Shown here piece by piece: positions 36,041 to 44,978 of a stretch of DNA of 52,295 bases. Source of the stretch: CAVXFL01 sp963761015 (GTDB taxonomy: Bacteria > Pseudomonadota > Alphaproteobacteria > Acetobacterales > Acetobacteraceae); the NCBI GenBank assembly GCA_963761015.1, contig CAVXFL010000003.1, positions 1 to 52,295 on the forward strand, in the 5' to 3' direction. The notes under the pieces were generated by a model. The model was given only the letters and a program-made list of their open reading frames with translations, was not told where the DNA came from and searched no databases. The position numbers and the translations under genes are program-made. Position 1 is the first letter of the stretch. Every line of letters begins with the position of its first letter.

Positions 36041-37618
36041 TCAGCCCTGCGAATTCTCGGCGTTGTTCTCGCTGCTCTTGCTCATGTCGAGCGCCACGTA
36101 CACCGCCTGACCGTTGCGCATCACCCGGAGCGCCACCGCGTGGTGCTCCTTGACCGCCTTGCGGATCGCGTCGACCGCCTGGTTGGGGTTGGAGACGCTG
36201 TTGGTGCCAACCCCCACAACGACGTCACCCGCCTGAATGCCCGCCTTGTCGGCCGGAGAACCAGGGACGACCTGGGCTACGACGGCGCCCCGCGTGTGAT
36301 CCGGCAGGTCGAGCTGCTTGCGCAGGTCAGGCGTCAGCGGCTGCAGCGCCAGCCCGACTTTCGCCTGCGAGCCTTGCTCATCCTGACCCTGGTGCTGCGC
36401 CGCGCTCGCCACCTGCTCGCCCGGCAACGTGCCGATGTTCACGTCGAAGCTCTCGGTCTTGCCGTTGCGGAACACCGTTACCTTCGCCTGCGCGCCCGGC
36501 TTGATGCCGGCGATGTTCATCGCCAGCGCGTGCGGGCTGGCGATCGGCTTGCCGTTGACCAACTCGATGACGTCGCCCGGCTGCAGCCCGGCTTTCGAGG
36601 CCGGCGAGTTCGGCTGCACCGAGGCGATCAGGGCGCCCTTCGCCTCGCCGTTCTCGATCTTCTGTTCCGGCAGGTTCAGCGCGGTCGCGATCGACTTCGC
36701 CACCGGCTGCGCCTCCACCCCGAGATAGCCGCGCACCACGTGGCCGCTGGACTCGAGCTGCGAGATCACCTGCTTCACCGTGTTCGACGGAATGGCAAAG
36801 CCGATGCCGATGCTGCCGCCGGTCGGCGACAGGATCGCCGTGGTCACCCCGATCACCTCGCCGTTCTGCGTGAACAGCGGGCCGCCGGAGTTGCCCTTGT
36901 TGATCGGCGCGTCGACCTGGATGAAGTTGTCGTACGGACCGGCCCCGATATCGCGCCCGCGCGCCGAGACGATGCCGGCCGTCACGGTGTCGCCGAGCCC
37001 GTACGGGTTGCCGATCGCGATCACCCACTGGCCGGGCTCGACCGACGAGGAGTTACCCAGCTCCACGTACGGAAGGTGGTGTCCGGCATCGACCTTCAGC
37101 AGCGCGAGATCGGTGCGCACATCCCGGCCGACGATCTTGGCGGGCAACTCGGTGCCATCGGCGAAGGTGACGCTGACCGACTTGGCGCCGTGCACCACGT
37201 GGTTGTTGGTGACGATGTAGCCCTTCGCGTCGATGACGAAGCCGGAACCGCGCGCCTCGATGATCGCGCGCCGGTTGTGGTGGCCCTGGCCTTGGCCAAA
37301 ATTGAACGGCAGCGGGAACGGGACCTGCGGCACCTCCTCGGCCACCTGGCTGGTGCGCAGCTTGGTGGTGATCGAGACCACCGCCGGCTCGACCTGCTTC
37401 ACCAGATGCGAGAAGTCCGGCAGGGTCGCCTGCGGCGGGGTCGGGCGGATGACATGGTCCTGCGTGGCGGGCTCGGCGGCCGGGCTGGAGTGGCCGATCG
37501 CAAATCCGCCGAGCGCGGTCCCGGCGAGCAGCACCGCCGCCAGCGCCGTGCGCACTGGGAGGCGGGAGGACGGCTTGTTGGGCGCGTGGCCCGGCTGGTC
37601 TTGATCCATTATCGACAT
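36041..37618 (-). CDS. DegP/HtrA-family periplasmic serine protease (DegQ/MucD-like)
   Basis: 525-residue envelope protease/chaperone for misfolded exported proteins. Starts at ATG 37618 (or 37609) with an N-terminal anchor or signal (TALAAVLLAGTALGGFAIG). The trypsin-like domain has His in TNNHVVHG, Asp in RTDLALLKV and Ser in GNSGGPLF. Two PDZ domains follow (GYLGVEAQPVAKSIA...GLQPGDVIELVNGKP; GLALQPLTPDLRKQ...GIQAGDVVVGVG). A much longer open frame continues upstream to 38938 but has no family similarity and runs antisense to other sequence, so it is not part of the gene. Single-gene unit with its own terminator. Confidence 0.93.
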   Translation of the reverse strand: MSIMDQDQPGHAPNKPSSRLPVRTALAAVLLAGTALGGFAIGHSSPAAEPATQDHVIRPTPPQATLPDFSHLVKQVEPAVVSITTKLRTSQVAEEVPQVPFPLPFNFGQGQGHHNRRAIIEARGSGFVIDAKGYIVTNNHVVHGAKSVSVTFADGTELPAKIVGRDVRTDLALLKVDAGHHLPYVELGNSSSVEPGQWVIAIGNPYGLGDTVTAGIVSARGRDIGAGPYDNFIQVDAPINKGNSGGPLFTQNGEVIGVTTAILSPTGGSIGIGFAIPSNTVKQVISQLESSGHVVRGYLGVEAQPVAKSIATALNLPEQKIENGEAKGALIASVQPNSPASKAGLQPGDVIELVNGKPIASPHALAMNIAGIKPGAQAKVTVFRNGKTESFDVNIGTLPGEQVASAAQHQGQDEQGSQAKVGLALQPLTPDLRKQLDLPDHTRGAVVAQVVPGSPADKAGIQAGDVVVGVGTNSVSNPNQAVDAIRKAVKEHHAVALRVMRNGQAVYVALDMSKSSENNAENSQG

Positions 37619-37881
37619 CTTTGGGGTCCCTCTAATCACGTGCGCGACGCCTCGGCGCGGAATCCGCTCCGGGGCATCCTTTGACCGATACATGAGGTCG
37701 CCGACATAACCATTCTCGTGGCGGGGGATGAAAGCTGCGTTATCTCCCCGCTCCCTGGAGGTGGCGACGCAGGCCCAGGATGGCGGTTCCGCGGTGGCGA
37801 GCGGGCGCCGAACCGCCCGGGAACGTCGGAACACTGGTTCGGTTCCGAGGTCACGATCCCGCCCCGGCCGCCGCGTCCCGG

Positions 37882-38094
37882 TCAATTTCTGACCCGCGCC
37901 AGCAGCTCCGGTAACTCGATGGCCGGACGCCTGCCCTCGATCCAGGCCTTCAGGTCCGGGCGCGGCAGGCCGGTGGCGAAGCCCGACAGAACCCGCCCCG
38001 TGCCGGCCCCGCCGGCCAGGGCCGGGACGATGCAGCCGGCCACGAACAGGCTCTCGCAGAGCAAGAACAGCCGGCGCTGGCGGAAGCGCTGCAT
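37882..38094 (-). CDS. Possible small lipoprotein, unknown function
   Basis: A 70-residue frame from ATG 38094: MQRFRQRRLFLLCESLFVAG, then Cys. The basic start, short hydrophobic stretch and VAGC resemble a lipoprotein signal with lipidation at the Cys. The mature part ends DLKAWIEGRRPAIELPELLA. I do not recognise the family. It sits in an otherwise empty 560-base gap between rmuC and the protease gene, on their strand. It could be a chance frame. Confidence 0.4.
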   Translation of the reverse strand: MQRFRQRRLFLLCESLFVAGCIVPALAGGAGTGRVLSGFATGLPRPDLKAWIEGRRPAIELPELLARVRN

Positions 38095-38105
38095 CTCCTC
38101 GGGAC

Positions 38106-38140
38106 CGCCGCGAGATGGCCGGGTCGAGCCCGGCCATGAC
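38106..38140. repeat. Dispersed GC-rich intergenic palindrome
   Basis: GATGGCCGGGTCGAGCCCGG and following bases (CATGACG) form an imperfect palindrome of the kind scattered between genes of many alphaproteobacteria; translated it gives the familiar MAGLDPAIS. Related GC-rich palindromes occur near 23880, 47425 and 48860 in this window. It probably acts as an mRNA end or is simply a mobile REP-like repeat. Confidence 0.55.
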
Positions 38141-38181
38141 GTTAGTCAGAACGTCTCCCGACCTTGCCGAAACATCGCAAA

Positions 38182-39570
38182 TCAGGCCGGATCGGCAATG
38201 GATTCCGTAGCCGTCGCGTCCTGCGGAAGCGCCAGCAACTCGGCGGGCAGCGCCTTGGTCGTCTTGGCGCCCAGCTCCTTGATCTGCTCCGTCTGGCGCA
38301 CGAGGTTGCCGTTGCCTACGCAAAGCTTGCTGTAGGCGGCATCGTAACACTCCCGCGCCCGGCCCAGCCGTTCCCCGAGCGTCTTCATGTCGCCGACGAA
38401 ACCGACGAACTTCTCGTACAGCTTGCCCGCGCGTTCGGCGATCTGCTCGGCGTTTTGCGTGCGCCGCTCCATCTGCCACACGTTGCGCACCGTGCGCAGC
38501 GCGATCATCAAGGTGGTCGGCGTGGCGATCGCCACGTTGCACTCCACCGCGAGTCCGCTCAACGCCGGATCGGCATCCAGCGCCGCCGCCAGCGCGCCCT
38601 CGATGGGGACGAACATGATCACGTAATCGAGGCCGCTCTTCGTGGCAGACGGATACGCCTTGACCCCGAGCGTGCGGATATGCGTGCGCAACAAATCGAG
38701 ATGCCGCGCAAGCGCGGCCTGGCGCTGCTCCTCCGCCTCGGAATTCACGTATTCCTCGAACGCGGTCAGCGACACCTTGGCATCGATCACCAGCCGCCCC
38801 TCGCGCGGCAGGCGGACGATGACGTCGGGCCGCAGCCGCTCGCCGTCGTCCGAGGCGTGCGTCTGCTGGACCACGTATTCCTCGCCCTCGCGCAGCCCGC
38901 TGCGTTCCAGGATGGAGCCCAGAATCATCTCGCCCCACGCGCCCTGCGTGTGCGACTGGCCCTTCAGCGCCTGCGCGAGATCGTGCGCCTCGCGCGTGGT
39001 CTCAGCCGTCGCCTCGGTCAGCGTCTTGATCTGCTGTTCGAGCGAGGCGCGGATGCCCGCCCCTTCCGTCCGCGCCGCCTGCAAGCCCTGCTGAAACTCC
39101 GTCAGCTTCTCGCCGAGCGGCTTCAGGATCTGTTCGATCTGCTCCTTGTTCTGTTTGGAAAAGCTCTCGGAATGCCGCTGCATGACCGCGTCGGCGAGCA
39201 GCCGGAACTCGGCGCTCATCCGCTCGCGCCCCTCCTCCAAGAGCTTCAGCTTTTCCGCGCCCTGCTCGCGCTCCTTGGCCAGCGTCTCCGTCAAGGTCGC
39301 CAGCCGGACCCGCAGCTCCTCCTTGGCGCCGCGCAACTCGTTCGCCTCGCGCCGGCTTTCCGCCAGTTCGTGCTGCAACTCGGTCAGGCGCAGGTTGCGC
39401 TGCTGCTCGATGGCGAGCTGGCGCTCCAGCCCCGCCTTGTCGTCCCTGAGCGCGTCCAGCGCCGCCCCGCCGGGCGCCGCGCGGCGCCACAGCACCGCGA
39501 TCAGCGCCAGCGTGACCAGGGCCAGCGTGACCAGCGCCACGGCAATCGCGATCATGTAGCCCGGCTGCAC
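38182..39570 (-). CDS. rmuC: DNA recombination protein RmuC
   Basis: 462 residues. RmuC proteins limit inversion and rearrangement at repeats and are thought to be nuclease-like. GTG 39570 is preceded by GGGGGAGGTTGC and leads into a membrane anchor (MIAIAVALVTLALVTLALIA); ATG 39555 is an alternative. A long coiled coil (residues about 40-200; LAESRREANELRGAKEELRV) precedes the RmuC domain: THTQGAWGEMILGSILERSG-like region, VVQQTHASDDGERLRPDVIV, and LVIDAKVSLTAFEEYV with VIMFVPIEGAL. It lies divergent from efp. Confidence 0.92.
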   Translation of the reverse strand: MQPGYMIAIAVALVTLALVTLALIAVLWRRAAPGGAALDALRDDKAGLERQLAIEQQRNLRLTELQHELAESRREANELRGAKEELRVRLATLTETLAKEREQGAEKLKLLEEGRERMSAEFRLLADAVMQRHSESFSKQNKEQIEQILKPLGEKLTEFQQGLQAARTEGAGIRASLEQQIKTLTEATAETTREAHDLAQALKGQSHTQGAWGEMILGSILERSGLREGEEYVVQQTHASDDGERLRPDVIVRLPREGRLVIDAKVSLTAFEEYVNSEAEEQRQAALARHLDLLRTHIRTLGVKAYPSATKSGLDYVIMFVPIEGALAAALDADPALSGLAVECNVAIATPTTLMIALRTVRNVWQMERRTQNAEQIAERAGKLYEKFVGFVGDMKTLGERLGRARECYDAAYSKLCVGNGNLVRQTEQIKELGAKTTKALPAELLALPQDATATESIADPA

Positions 39571-39705
39571 GCAACCTCCCCCAACTCGGCTCGTTCGGGG
39601 ATCATGCTGGGCCGGGGTTAAGCTACTGCCAAGGCCGCGCGCTTGCCCGCTCGCCGGCTTCGGTTTAGAAGCCCGGCTCCCCGTCAATCCACGAGTTTTT
39701 CCGCC

Positions 39706-40272
39706 ATGAAGCAGCAGGCCAACCAAATTCGTGCCGGCCAGGTGATCGAGCACGAAGGCCGCCGCTGGACGGTGCTCAAGCAGCAGATCATCACCCCCGG
39801 CAAGGGCGGCGCCTTCATCCAGGTCGAGATGCGCGACCTGAAATCCGGCAGCAAGACCAACGAGCGCTGGCGCACCGCCGATACCGTGGAGCGGCTACTG
39901 ACCGAGGAGAAGGAATATACCTATTCCTATACCGACGGCTCGAACCTGGTGCTGATGGACCAGGAGACCTTCGAACAGGCCATCATCCCGGTCGATCTGC
40001 TGGGCGACACCGCCGCGTTCTTGCAGGACAACATGCGCGTGACCGTCGATCTGGTGGAGGGCGAGCCGGTCGGGGTGCATCTGCCGGCGACGGTGGTGCT
40101 GGAAGTGGTCGAGGCCGATCCGGTGGTGAAGGGGCAGACCGCCGCCTCCAGCTACAAGCCGGCCAAGCTCTCCAACGGCGTGCGCGCCATGGTCCCGCCG
40201 TTCATCGAGACCGGCGAGAAGGTCGTGGTGAAAACCGACGACGCCAGCTACGTCGAACGCGCCAAGGGCTGA
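39706..40272 (+). CDS. efp: Elongation factor P
   Basis: 188 residues, the normal length. EF-P relieves ribosome stalling at polyproline; the polyproline-rich neighbours (for example the OmpA proteins at 13913 and 41313) are likely clients. ATG 39706 (MKQQANQIRAGQVIEHEGRR). The KOW-like domain I carries the loop TPGKGGAFIQVEMRDLKSGS with the Lys that may be modified. OB domains follow (MDQETFEQAIIPVDLLGDTA, MRVTVDLVEGEPVGVHLPAT, KPAKLSNGVRAMVPPFIETG). Confidence 0.95.
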   Translation: MKQQANQIRAGQVIEHEGRRWTVLKQQIITPGKGGAFIQVEMRDLKSGSKTNERWRTADTVERLLTEEKEYTYSYTDGSNLVLMDQETFEQAIIPVDLLGDTAAFLQDNMRVTVDLVEGEPVGVHLPATVVLEVVEADPVVKGQTAASSYKPAKLSNGVRAMVPPFIETGEKVVVKTDDASYVERAKG

Positions 40273-40301
40273 GCCGGGTAAAGCCGATGCGCGCGCAAGC
40301 T

Positions 40302-40322
40302 CCCCTCCCCTCGCGGGAGGGG
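40302..40322 (+). repeat. Hairpin between efp and the phosphatase gene
   Basis: CCCCTCCC and GGGAGGGG flank a five-base CTCGC loop, giving an 8-bp GC stem 30 bases after the efp stop. No T-run follows. It may stabilise the efp message or be one of the dispersed palindromes. Confidence 0.4.
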
Positions 40323-40348
40323 AAGTGCGCCATGAAACAGACCTGACC

Positions 40349-41209
40349 GTGGCGCTTCGCCTATCCCCCCACCTGACGGTCATGGCCAACGCCGCGCATA
40401 AGGCGGCGCGGCGGCTGCTGCGCGATTTCAACGAGGTCGAGCAGCTCCAGGTCAGCGTGAAGGGGCCATCGGATTTCGTCAGCCAGGCCGATCTGCGCGC
40501 CGAGGCCACCTTGCGCGAGGAACTCGGCAAGGCCCGGCCCGGCTACGCCTTTCTCATGGAGGAATCCGGTGCCTCCGGCTCGGCGAACTGGGCCTGGCGC
40601 TGGGTGGTCGATCCGCTCGACGGCACCACCAACTTCCTGCACGGCATCCCGCACTGGGCGATCAGCATCGGGCTGGAGCGGCGGCTGCCGGACGGCGCCT
40701 CGGAAGTCGCGGCCGGCCTGGTCTACGCGCCGCCGGTGGACGAGATGTTCTGGGCCGAGAAGGGCGGCGGCGCCTTCCTGAACGAGCGCCGGCTGCGCGT
40801 GTCCGCGCGGCGCGAGCTGAAGGACGCCGTGCTCGCCACCGGCATCCCCTTCGCCGCCGTGGCCGCGACGCGCCGCCAGGCCTTCACCCGCACGCTCGGC
40901 AATCTGATGCCGCAGGTGGCCGGTATCCGCCGCTTCGGCGCGGCGGCGCTCGACCTCACCTGGGTGGCCGCCGGCCGCTATGACGGCTACTGGGAGCTGG
41001 GCCTGAAGCCCTGGGATCTCACGGCCGGCCTGCTCATCGTGCGCGAGGCGGGCGGCTTCGTCACCGAGCCGGCGGGCGGCGATCCGCGCCAGAGCGGGGA
41101 TGTCGTGGCCGCCAACCCGCATCTGCATCCCCGCCTGCGCGACCTGGTGGCCGAGGGGATGGCGGCCGTCGACGGGTCCGCGCGCGCGCCGGCCGTGCGC
41201 GCCGGCTGA
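40349..41209 (+). CDS. Inositol monophosphatase-family protein (SuhB-like)
   Basis: 286-residue Mg-dependent phosphatase of the inositol monophosphatase family; SuhB members also act in rRNA antitermination. GTG 40349 (VALRLSPHLTVM) is preferred over the upstream ATG 40331-type frame because it matches the usual family N-terminus. Metal-binding motifs: FLMEESG, WVVDPLDGTTNFLHGIPHWA and the C-terminal YWELGLKPWDLTAGLLIVRE. It sits between efp and the envelope triad on one strand. Confidence 0.9.
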   Translation: MALRLSPHLTVMANAAHKAARRLLRDFNEVEQLQVSVKGPSDFVSQADLRAEATLREELGKARPGYAFLMEESGASGSANWAWRWVVDPLDGTTNFLHGIPHWAISIGLERRLPDGASEVAAGLVYAPPVDEMFWAEKGGGAFLNERRLRVSARRELKDAVLATGIPFAAVAATRRQAFTRTLGNLMPQVAGIRRFGAAALDLTWVAAGRYDGYWELGLKPWDLTAGLLIVREAGGFVTEPAGGDPRQSGDVVAANPHLHPRLRDLVAEGMAAVDGSARAPAVRAG

Positions 41210-41312
41210 CGCGCCGGGGCGCCGAATACGCCGTTATGGCAGCCCACCACCGCCGCATGCCGCAATGCGCAATTGAGCGACGGCACAGCGTCGGCTAGGG
41301 TCATGGACAGGT

Positions 41313-42089
41313 ATGAAGATCCGAGTCCTCACCGGCGCGATCCTGCTCGCCGCCGCGGTGCCGGCACTGGCCCAGGTCACCGTGAACCCCAAGGCGCTGG
41401 AGCCGCTCGGCGGCGCGGCCCGCCATGCGAACGCGCCCGAGCGGCATCATCGGCACCAGCCGCGGCACCGGCACGGCGCGAAACACCACCACGTCACCAC
41501 CCACGAGCATCGCGGCGAGAAGAAAACCGAGCAGCCGCGCGCGCAGCGTCCGGCCGCACGGCGCGAGGAAGTCCACCGCAAGCCGTCGCCGCCCGCCAAG
41601 CCACCGCGCTCGCTGGTCAAGCAGCCGCCCGTCGTGCCGCTGGCCCCGCCGCCGGTCCCGGTTCTCACGCCGCTGGTGCCGCCACCGCCGAAGCACCCCG
41701 CCCCACCGCCGCAGCCGATCCCGGTGGTGGCCGGCGCCATGGGCGAGGCGACGACGCTCGGCGACGGAGTGCGGCTCACCTTCGCCGGCGGCAGCGCCGA
41801 CCTGAACCCCGCGACCGACGCGGCGTTGCAGAAGCTTGCGCACGAGACCGCGGCCAAGCCGGATGCGATCGTCACCGTGAAGGGGTATGCTTCCGGGTCC
41901 GCGGACGATCCGTCGGCGGCGCGCCGGCTCTCGCTCACCCGCGCCCTGGTCGCCCGCGCCGTGCTGCTCGCCCAGGGCATCAGCTCGACCCGCATCTACG
42001 TGCGCGCACTCGGCTCGCACGGCAGCGGCGGACCGCCGGATCGCGTGGACGTCACGGTGAGCGGCGCCATCGCTCGCGGCAAGTCTTGA
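41313..42089 (+). CDS. Periplasmic OmpA-domain protein of the stator-like triad
   Basis: 258 residues: signal peptide (VLTGAILLAAAVPALAQV), then a His/Arg/Lys-rich and proline-rich linker (residues 30-145, with the His cluster HHRHQPRHRHGAKHHH and repeated PP), and an OmpA-like C-terminal domain (VRLTFAGGSADLNPATDAAL, IVTVKGYASGSADDPSAARR, LSLTRALVARAVLLAQGI, RVDVTVSG). It is predicted to bind peptidoglycan from the periplasm. The MotA-like gene starts 17 bases downstream. I know no characterised function for this exact protein. The His-rich segment may bind metal. Confidence 0.8.
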   Translation: MKIRVLTGAILLAAAVPALAQVTVNPKALEPLGGAARHANAPERHHRHQPRHRHGAKHHHVTTHEHRGEKKTEQPRAQRPAARREEVHRKPSPPAKPPRSLVKQPPVVPLAPPPVPVLTPLVPPPPKHPAPPPQPIPVVAGAMGEATTLGDGVRLTFAGGSADLNPATDAALQKLAHETAAKPDAIVTVKGYASGSADDPSAARRLSLTRALVARAVLLAQGISSTRIYVRALGSHGSGGPPDRVDVTVSGAIARGKS

Positions 42090-42105
42090 GCACGAGGCCG
42101 CCGCC

Positions 42106-43251
42106 ATGACGCGCCCGAACGGCTACCTGCTGCGGATGGCGGGATTCCTGGTCATCGTCGTCGCGGTCGCGGCGTTGCTCTCGCACTCCCTGCTCGCTGC
42201 CTACGACAACAACCCGGTCCTCAACAGCCTGATCTTCGCCGTTCTGCTCGCCGGGATCGCCTGGAACATCCGCCAGGTGACGCGGATTTCGCGCGAGGTG
42301 CATTGGGTCGACGCGTTTCAGCGCGGGCGCGGGCGCGGCACCGGCGCGCCGCCGCCGCACCTGCTGGCGCCGATGGCGAACATGCTGGCCTCCCGCCCCA
42401 CGCGCGACGGGCAGGAGCGGTTCACGCTGTCCGCCTCCGGCCTGCGCAGTCTGCTCGACGGCATCGCGAGCCGCCTCGACGAGGGGCGGGAACTGTCGCG
42501 CTACATGACCGGCCTGCTGATTTTCCTGGGTCTGCTCGGCACGTTCTGGGGGCTGCTGCTGACCGTTGGCGCGGTCGGCGACGTGATCGGCAACATGTCG
42601 GTCGGATCGGGCGACCTCAACACGCTGTTCGAGCAGCTCAAATCCGGCTTGCAGCGCCCACTGCACGGCATGGGCACGGCGTTCTCGTCCTCGATGTTCG
42701 GGCTCGCCGGGGCGCTGGTGCTGGGGTTCCTGGATCTGACCGCCGGCCAGGCGCAGAACCGCTTCTACAACGAGCTGGAGGAGTGGCTGTCGCGGCTGAC
42801 GCGGCTTTCCTCCGGCGTGCTCGGGGGCGAGGGCGAGACTTCGGTCCCCGTCTACGTCCAGGCCCTCCTCGAGCAGACCGCCGAGAACATGGAGAACCTG
42901 CAGCACATCCTCTCGCGCGGCGAGGAGGGACGGATGCAGGCGAACCAGGCGGTGCTGTCGCTGACCGAACGGATCGGCACGCTGTCGGACACGATGCGCG
43001 CCAACCAGCAACTCATGCTGCGCATCGCCGAGGCGCAGGCGGCGATCGCGCCGGCGTTGCAGCGGCTCGGCGAGGGCCGCGACGGCACCGAGGACGCGCT
43101 GCGCGGCCATCTGCGCAACATCGAGCTCTACGTGCAGCGCCTGCTGACCGACACCGAGCAGGGCCGCGCCCAGAGTACCGCCGAGCTGCGCAACGACATC
43201 CGCGTGCTCACCCGCACCATCGCCGCGCTGGCCGAGGAGCAACCGCGATAG
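42106..43251 (+). CDS. MotA/TolQ/ExbB-family proton channel protein
   Basis: 381-residue inner membrane protein. Two N-terminal helices (MAGFLVIVVAVAALLSHSLL; LIFAVLLAGIAWNI), a cytoplasmic segment, then the MotA/ExbB pair of helices (YMTGLLIFLGLLGTFWGLLL; GTAFSSSMFGLAGALVLGFL). The GxxGTFWGLLLTVGA motif marks the proton-pore family. The C-terminal 150 residues are cytoplasmic and heptad-rich (TERIGTLSDTMRANQQLML). It would form the pentameric stator around the MotB-like protein encoded 25 bases downstream. No flagellar, Tol or TonB genes are present, so this is a separate energised envelope machine. Confidence 0.87.
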   Translation: MTRPNGYLLRMAGFLVIVVAVAALLSHSLLAAYDNNPVLNSLIFAVLLAGIAWNIRQVTRISREVHWVDAFQRGRGRGTGAPPPHLLAPMANMLASRPTRDGQERFTLSASGLRSLLDGIASRLDEGRELSRYMTGLLIFLGLLGTFWGLLLTVGAVGDVIGNMSVGSGDLNTLFEQLKSGLQRPLHGMGTAFSSSMFGLAGALVLGFLDLTAGQAQNRFYNELEEWLSRLTRLSSGVLGGEGETSVPVYVQALLEQTAENMENLQHILSRGEEGRMQANQAVLSLTERIGTLSDTMRANQQLMLRIAEAQAAIAPALQRLGEGRDGTEDALRGHLRNIELYVQRLLTDTEQGRAQSTAELRNDIRVLTRTIAALAEEQPR

Positions 43252-43276
43252 CTCCCCTCACCCGAATTGACCCGAC

Positions 43277-44728
43277 ATGCCAGCCCTGAGCCGCCGCCGC
43301 AGCAGCCCGGAGGCGCTGAATCCCTGGCCCGGCTACGTGGACGCGCTGTCCACGCTGCTCATGGTCATCATCTTCGTGCTGCTGGTGTTCGTGCTGGCGC
43401 AGGCGTTTCTGTCGGTCACGCTCTCCGGGCGCGACCGCGCGCTGACGCAACTGCACCGCCAGATCGCCGAACTCTCCGACATGCTCTCGCTGGAGCGCGG
43501 CCGCACCGCCGACCTCCGCAGCTCCATCGCGCAGCTCACGCGCGACCTGCAATCTGCCACCCAGTCGCGCGACCAGCTGGCGCAGCAGCTCGCCGGTCTT
43601 CGCACGTCCGCCGATCAGGCGATCGCCGATCGCGACGCGCTGCAACGCGAGCGCGACAAGCTGACGGCGCAACTGGCCGACGCGCAGCTGCAGGCGCAGT
43701 CGGCCTCGGCGCGCAACAAGCAGCTACAAGGGCAGATCGCCGACGCGGCGAGCCGCAACGACAACGCGAACCAGCAATCCGCGACCTTGGACGTGCGGCT
43801 CGCGGACGCCCAGCGGCAGCTCGCGGCCGCCCAGCGGCAGCTCGCGGCCGCGCAGAAGCAGCTCGTTCAGATGCGCCAGCAGATGGCCGATCTGGACAAG
43901 ACCGTCACCGTCGACAAGCAGACGATCCAGGCGCGGCTGTCCGACATCACCAAGCTGACCGAGCAGGTGAAGGCGCTCACCGCGCTCCGGGACGATCTGG
44001 AGCGGCAGGCGCAGGACGCCGCCACGCGCGCCACCACCGAACAGCAGCGCCGCGCGGCGGTGGAGGCGGAACTCAAGGACGAGCACAAGTTCTCCGACAG
44101 CGCCAAGGCGCAGATCGCACTGTTGAACCAGCAGGTCGAGCAGTTGCGCACGCAGCTCCAATCGGTCGCCAAGGCGCTCGACCTCTCGGTGAAGGCGGGT
44201 CGCGACAAGGACGCGCAGATCGTCGATCTGGGCAAGAAGCTGAACACCGCGCTGGCCGCCAAGGTCGAGCAATTGCAGCGCTATCGCAGCGAGTTCTTCG
44301 GCAAGCTGCGCCAGGTGCTGCAGAACAAGAAGGGCATCCAGATCGTCGGCGACCGGTTCGTGTTCCAGAGCGAGGTGCTGTTCCCGGTCGGCAGCGCCCA
44401 GTTGACCAGCGCGGGCGTCGATCAGATCGACAAGCTCGCCGACACGCTGAAGGGCATCGCCGCGGAAATCCCGTCGGGCCTGCCCTGGATCCTGCGCGTG
44501 GACGGCCATGCCGACAGGCAGCCGATCACCGGCGGGCCGTTCGCCTCCAACTGGGAACTGTCCACCCAGCGCGCGGTGAACGTGGTGAAGCGGCTGATCC
44601 AGGATGGCGTGCCGGCCAAGCACCTCGCCGCCACCGGGTTCGGCGACCAGCAGCCGCTGGTTGCCGGCGATACGCCCGAGGACTACGCGAAGAACCGCCG
44701 CATCGAGTTCCGCCTGACCGACCGCTGA
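43277..44728 (+). CDS. MotB-like OmpA protein with long coiled coil
   Basis: 483 residues. One membrane helix near the N-terminus (YVDALSTLLMVIIFVLLVFV) contains the Asp expected to carry protons in MotB/ExbD proteins. About 270 residues of coiled coil follow (LHRQIAELSDMLSLERGRTA onward), including a direct repeat at 43800-43860 encoding AQRQLA AAQRQLA AAQKQL. The C-terminal OmpA domain comes next (FVFQSEVLFPVGSAQLTSAG, LRVDGHADRQPI, LSTQRAVNVVKRLIQDGV, NRRIEFRLTDR) for peptidoglycan binding. The coiled coil is far longer than in flagellar MotB and would span the periplasm. Probably co-transcribed with the two genes before it. Confidence 0.88.
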   Translation: MPALSRRRSSPEALNPWPGYVDALSTLLMVIIFVLLVFVLAQAFLSVTLSGRDRALTQLHRQIAELSDMLSLERGRTADLRSSIAQLTRDLQSATQSRDQLAQQLAGLRTSADQAIADRDALQRERDKLTAQLADAQLQAQSASARNKQLQGQIADAASRNDNANQQSATLDVRLADAQRQLAAAQRQLAAAQKQLVQMRQQMADLDKTVTVDKQTIQARLSDITKLTEQVKALTALRDDLERQAQDAATRATTEQQRRAAVEAELKDEHKFSDSAKAQIALLNQQVEQLRTQLQSVAKALDLSVKAGRDKDAQIVDLGKKLNTALAAKVEQLQRYRSEFFGKLRQVLQNKKGIQIVGDRFVFQSEVLFPVGSAQLTSAGVDQIDKLADTLKGIAAEIPSGLPWILRVDGHADRQPITGGPFASNWELSTQRAVNVVKRLIQDGVPAKHLAATGFGDQQPLVAGDTPEDYAKNRRIEFRLTDR

Positions 44729-44978
44729 GCTTGCCGCCGGTGCGCCAGCGCGCTCCCGCGAGCGTGACTGGCGTGCGCCGGCGCGCGACGAAACCATGCG
44801 AAACTCCAACGGTTTAGCGTCTGTCACACCGGGCGGGTCCGCGACGCGCCGGGAGCGATGGCGTCCGGCCACCCAGTTTGGCTGGCCTGGTGGCGCCCGC
44901 GCACGAGGCGGTCTCGACCGCGGCGCCGCGATCCACGCGTCGCGATGCGCCTACTCAGATCGAAGGAAATCGCGAGCC

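Noticed and set aside
37619..38938. Upstream extension of the DegP-like frame to 965 residues
   Set aside because: The extra 440 residues are Arg/Ala-rich, match no family and overlap rmuC in another frame. The signal-like segment and family similarity begin at 37618.
42106..44728. Zorya anti-phage system
   Set aside because: The MotA/MotB pair resembles ZorAB in design, but no zorC, zorD or zorE nuclease/helicase gene is nearby and the flanks are housekeeping genes (efp, phosphatase, panC).
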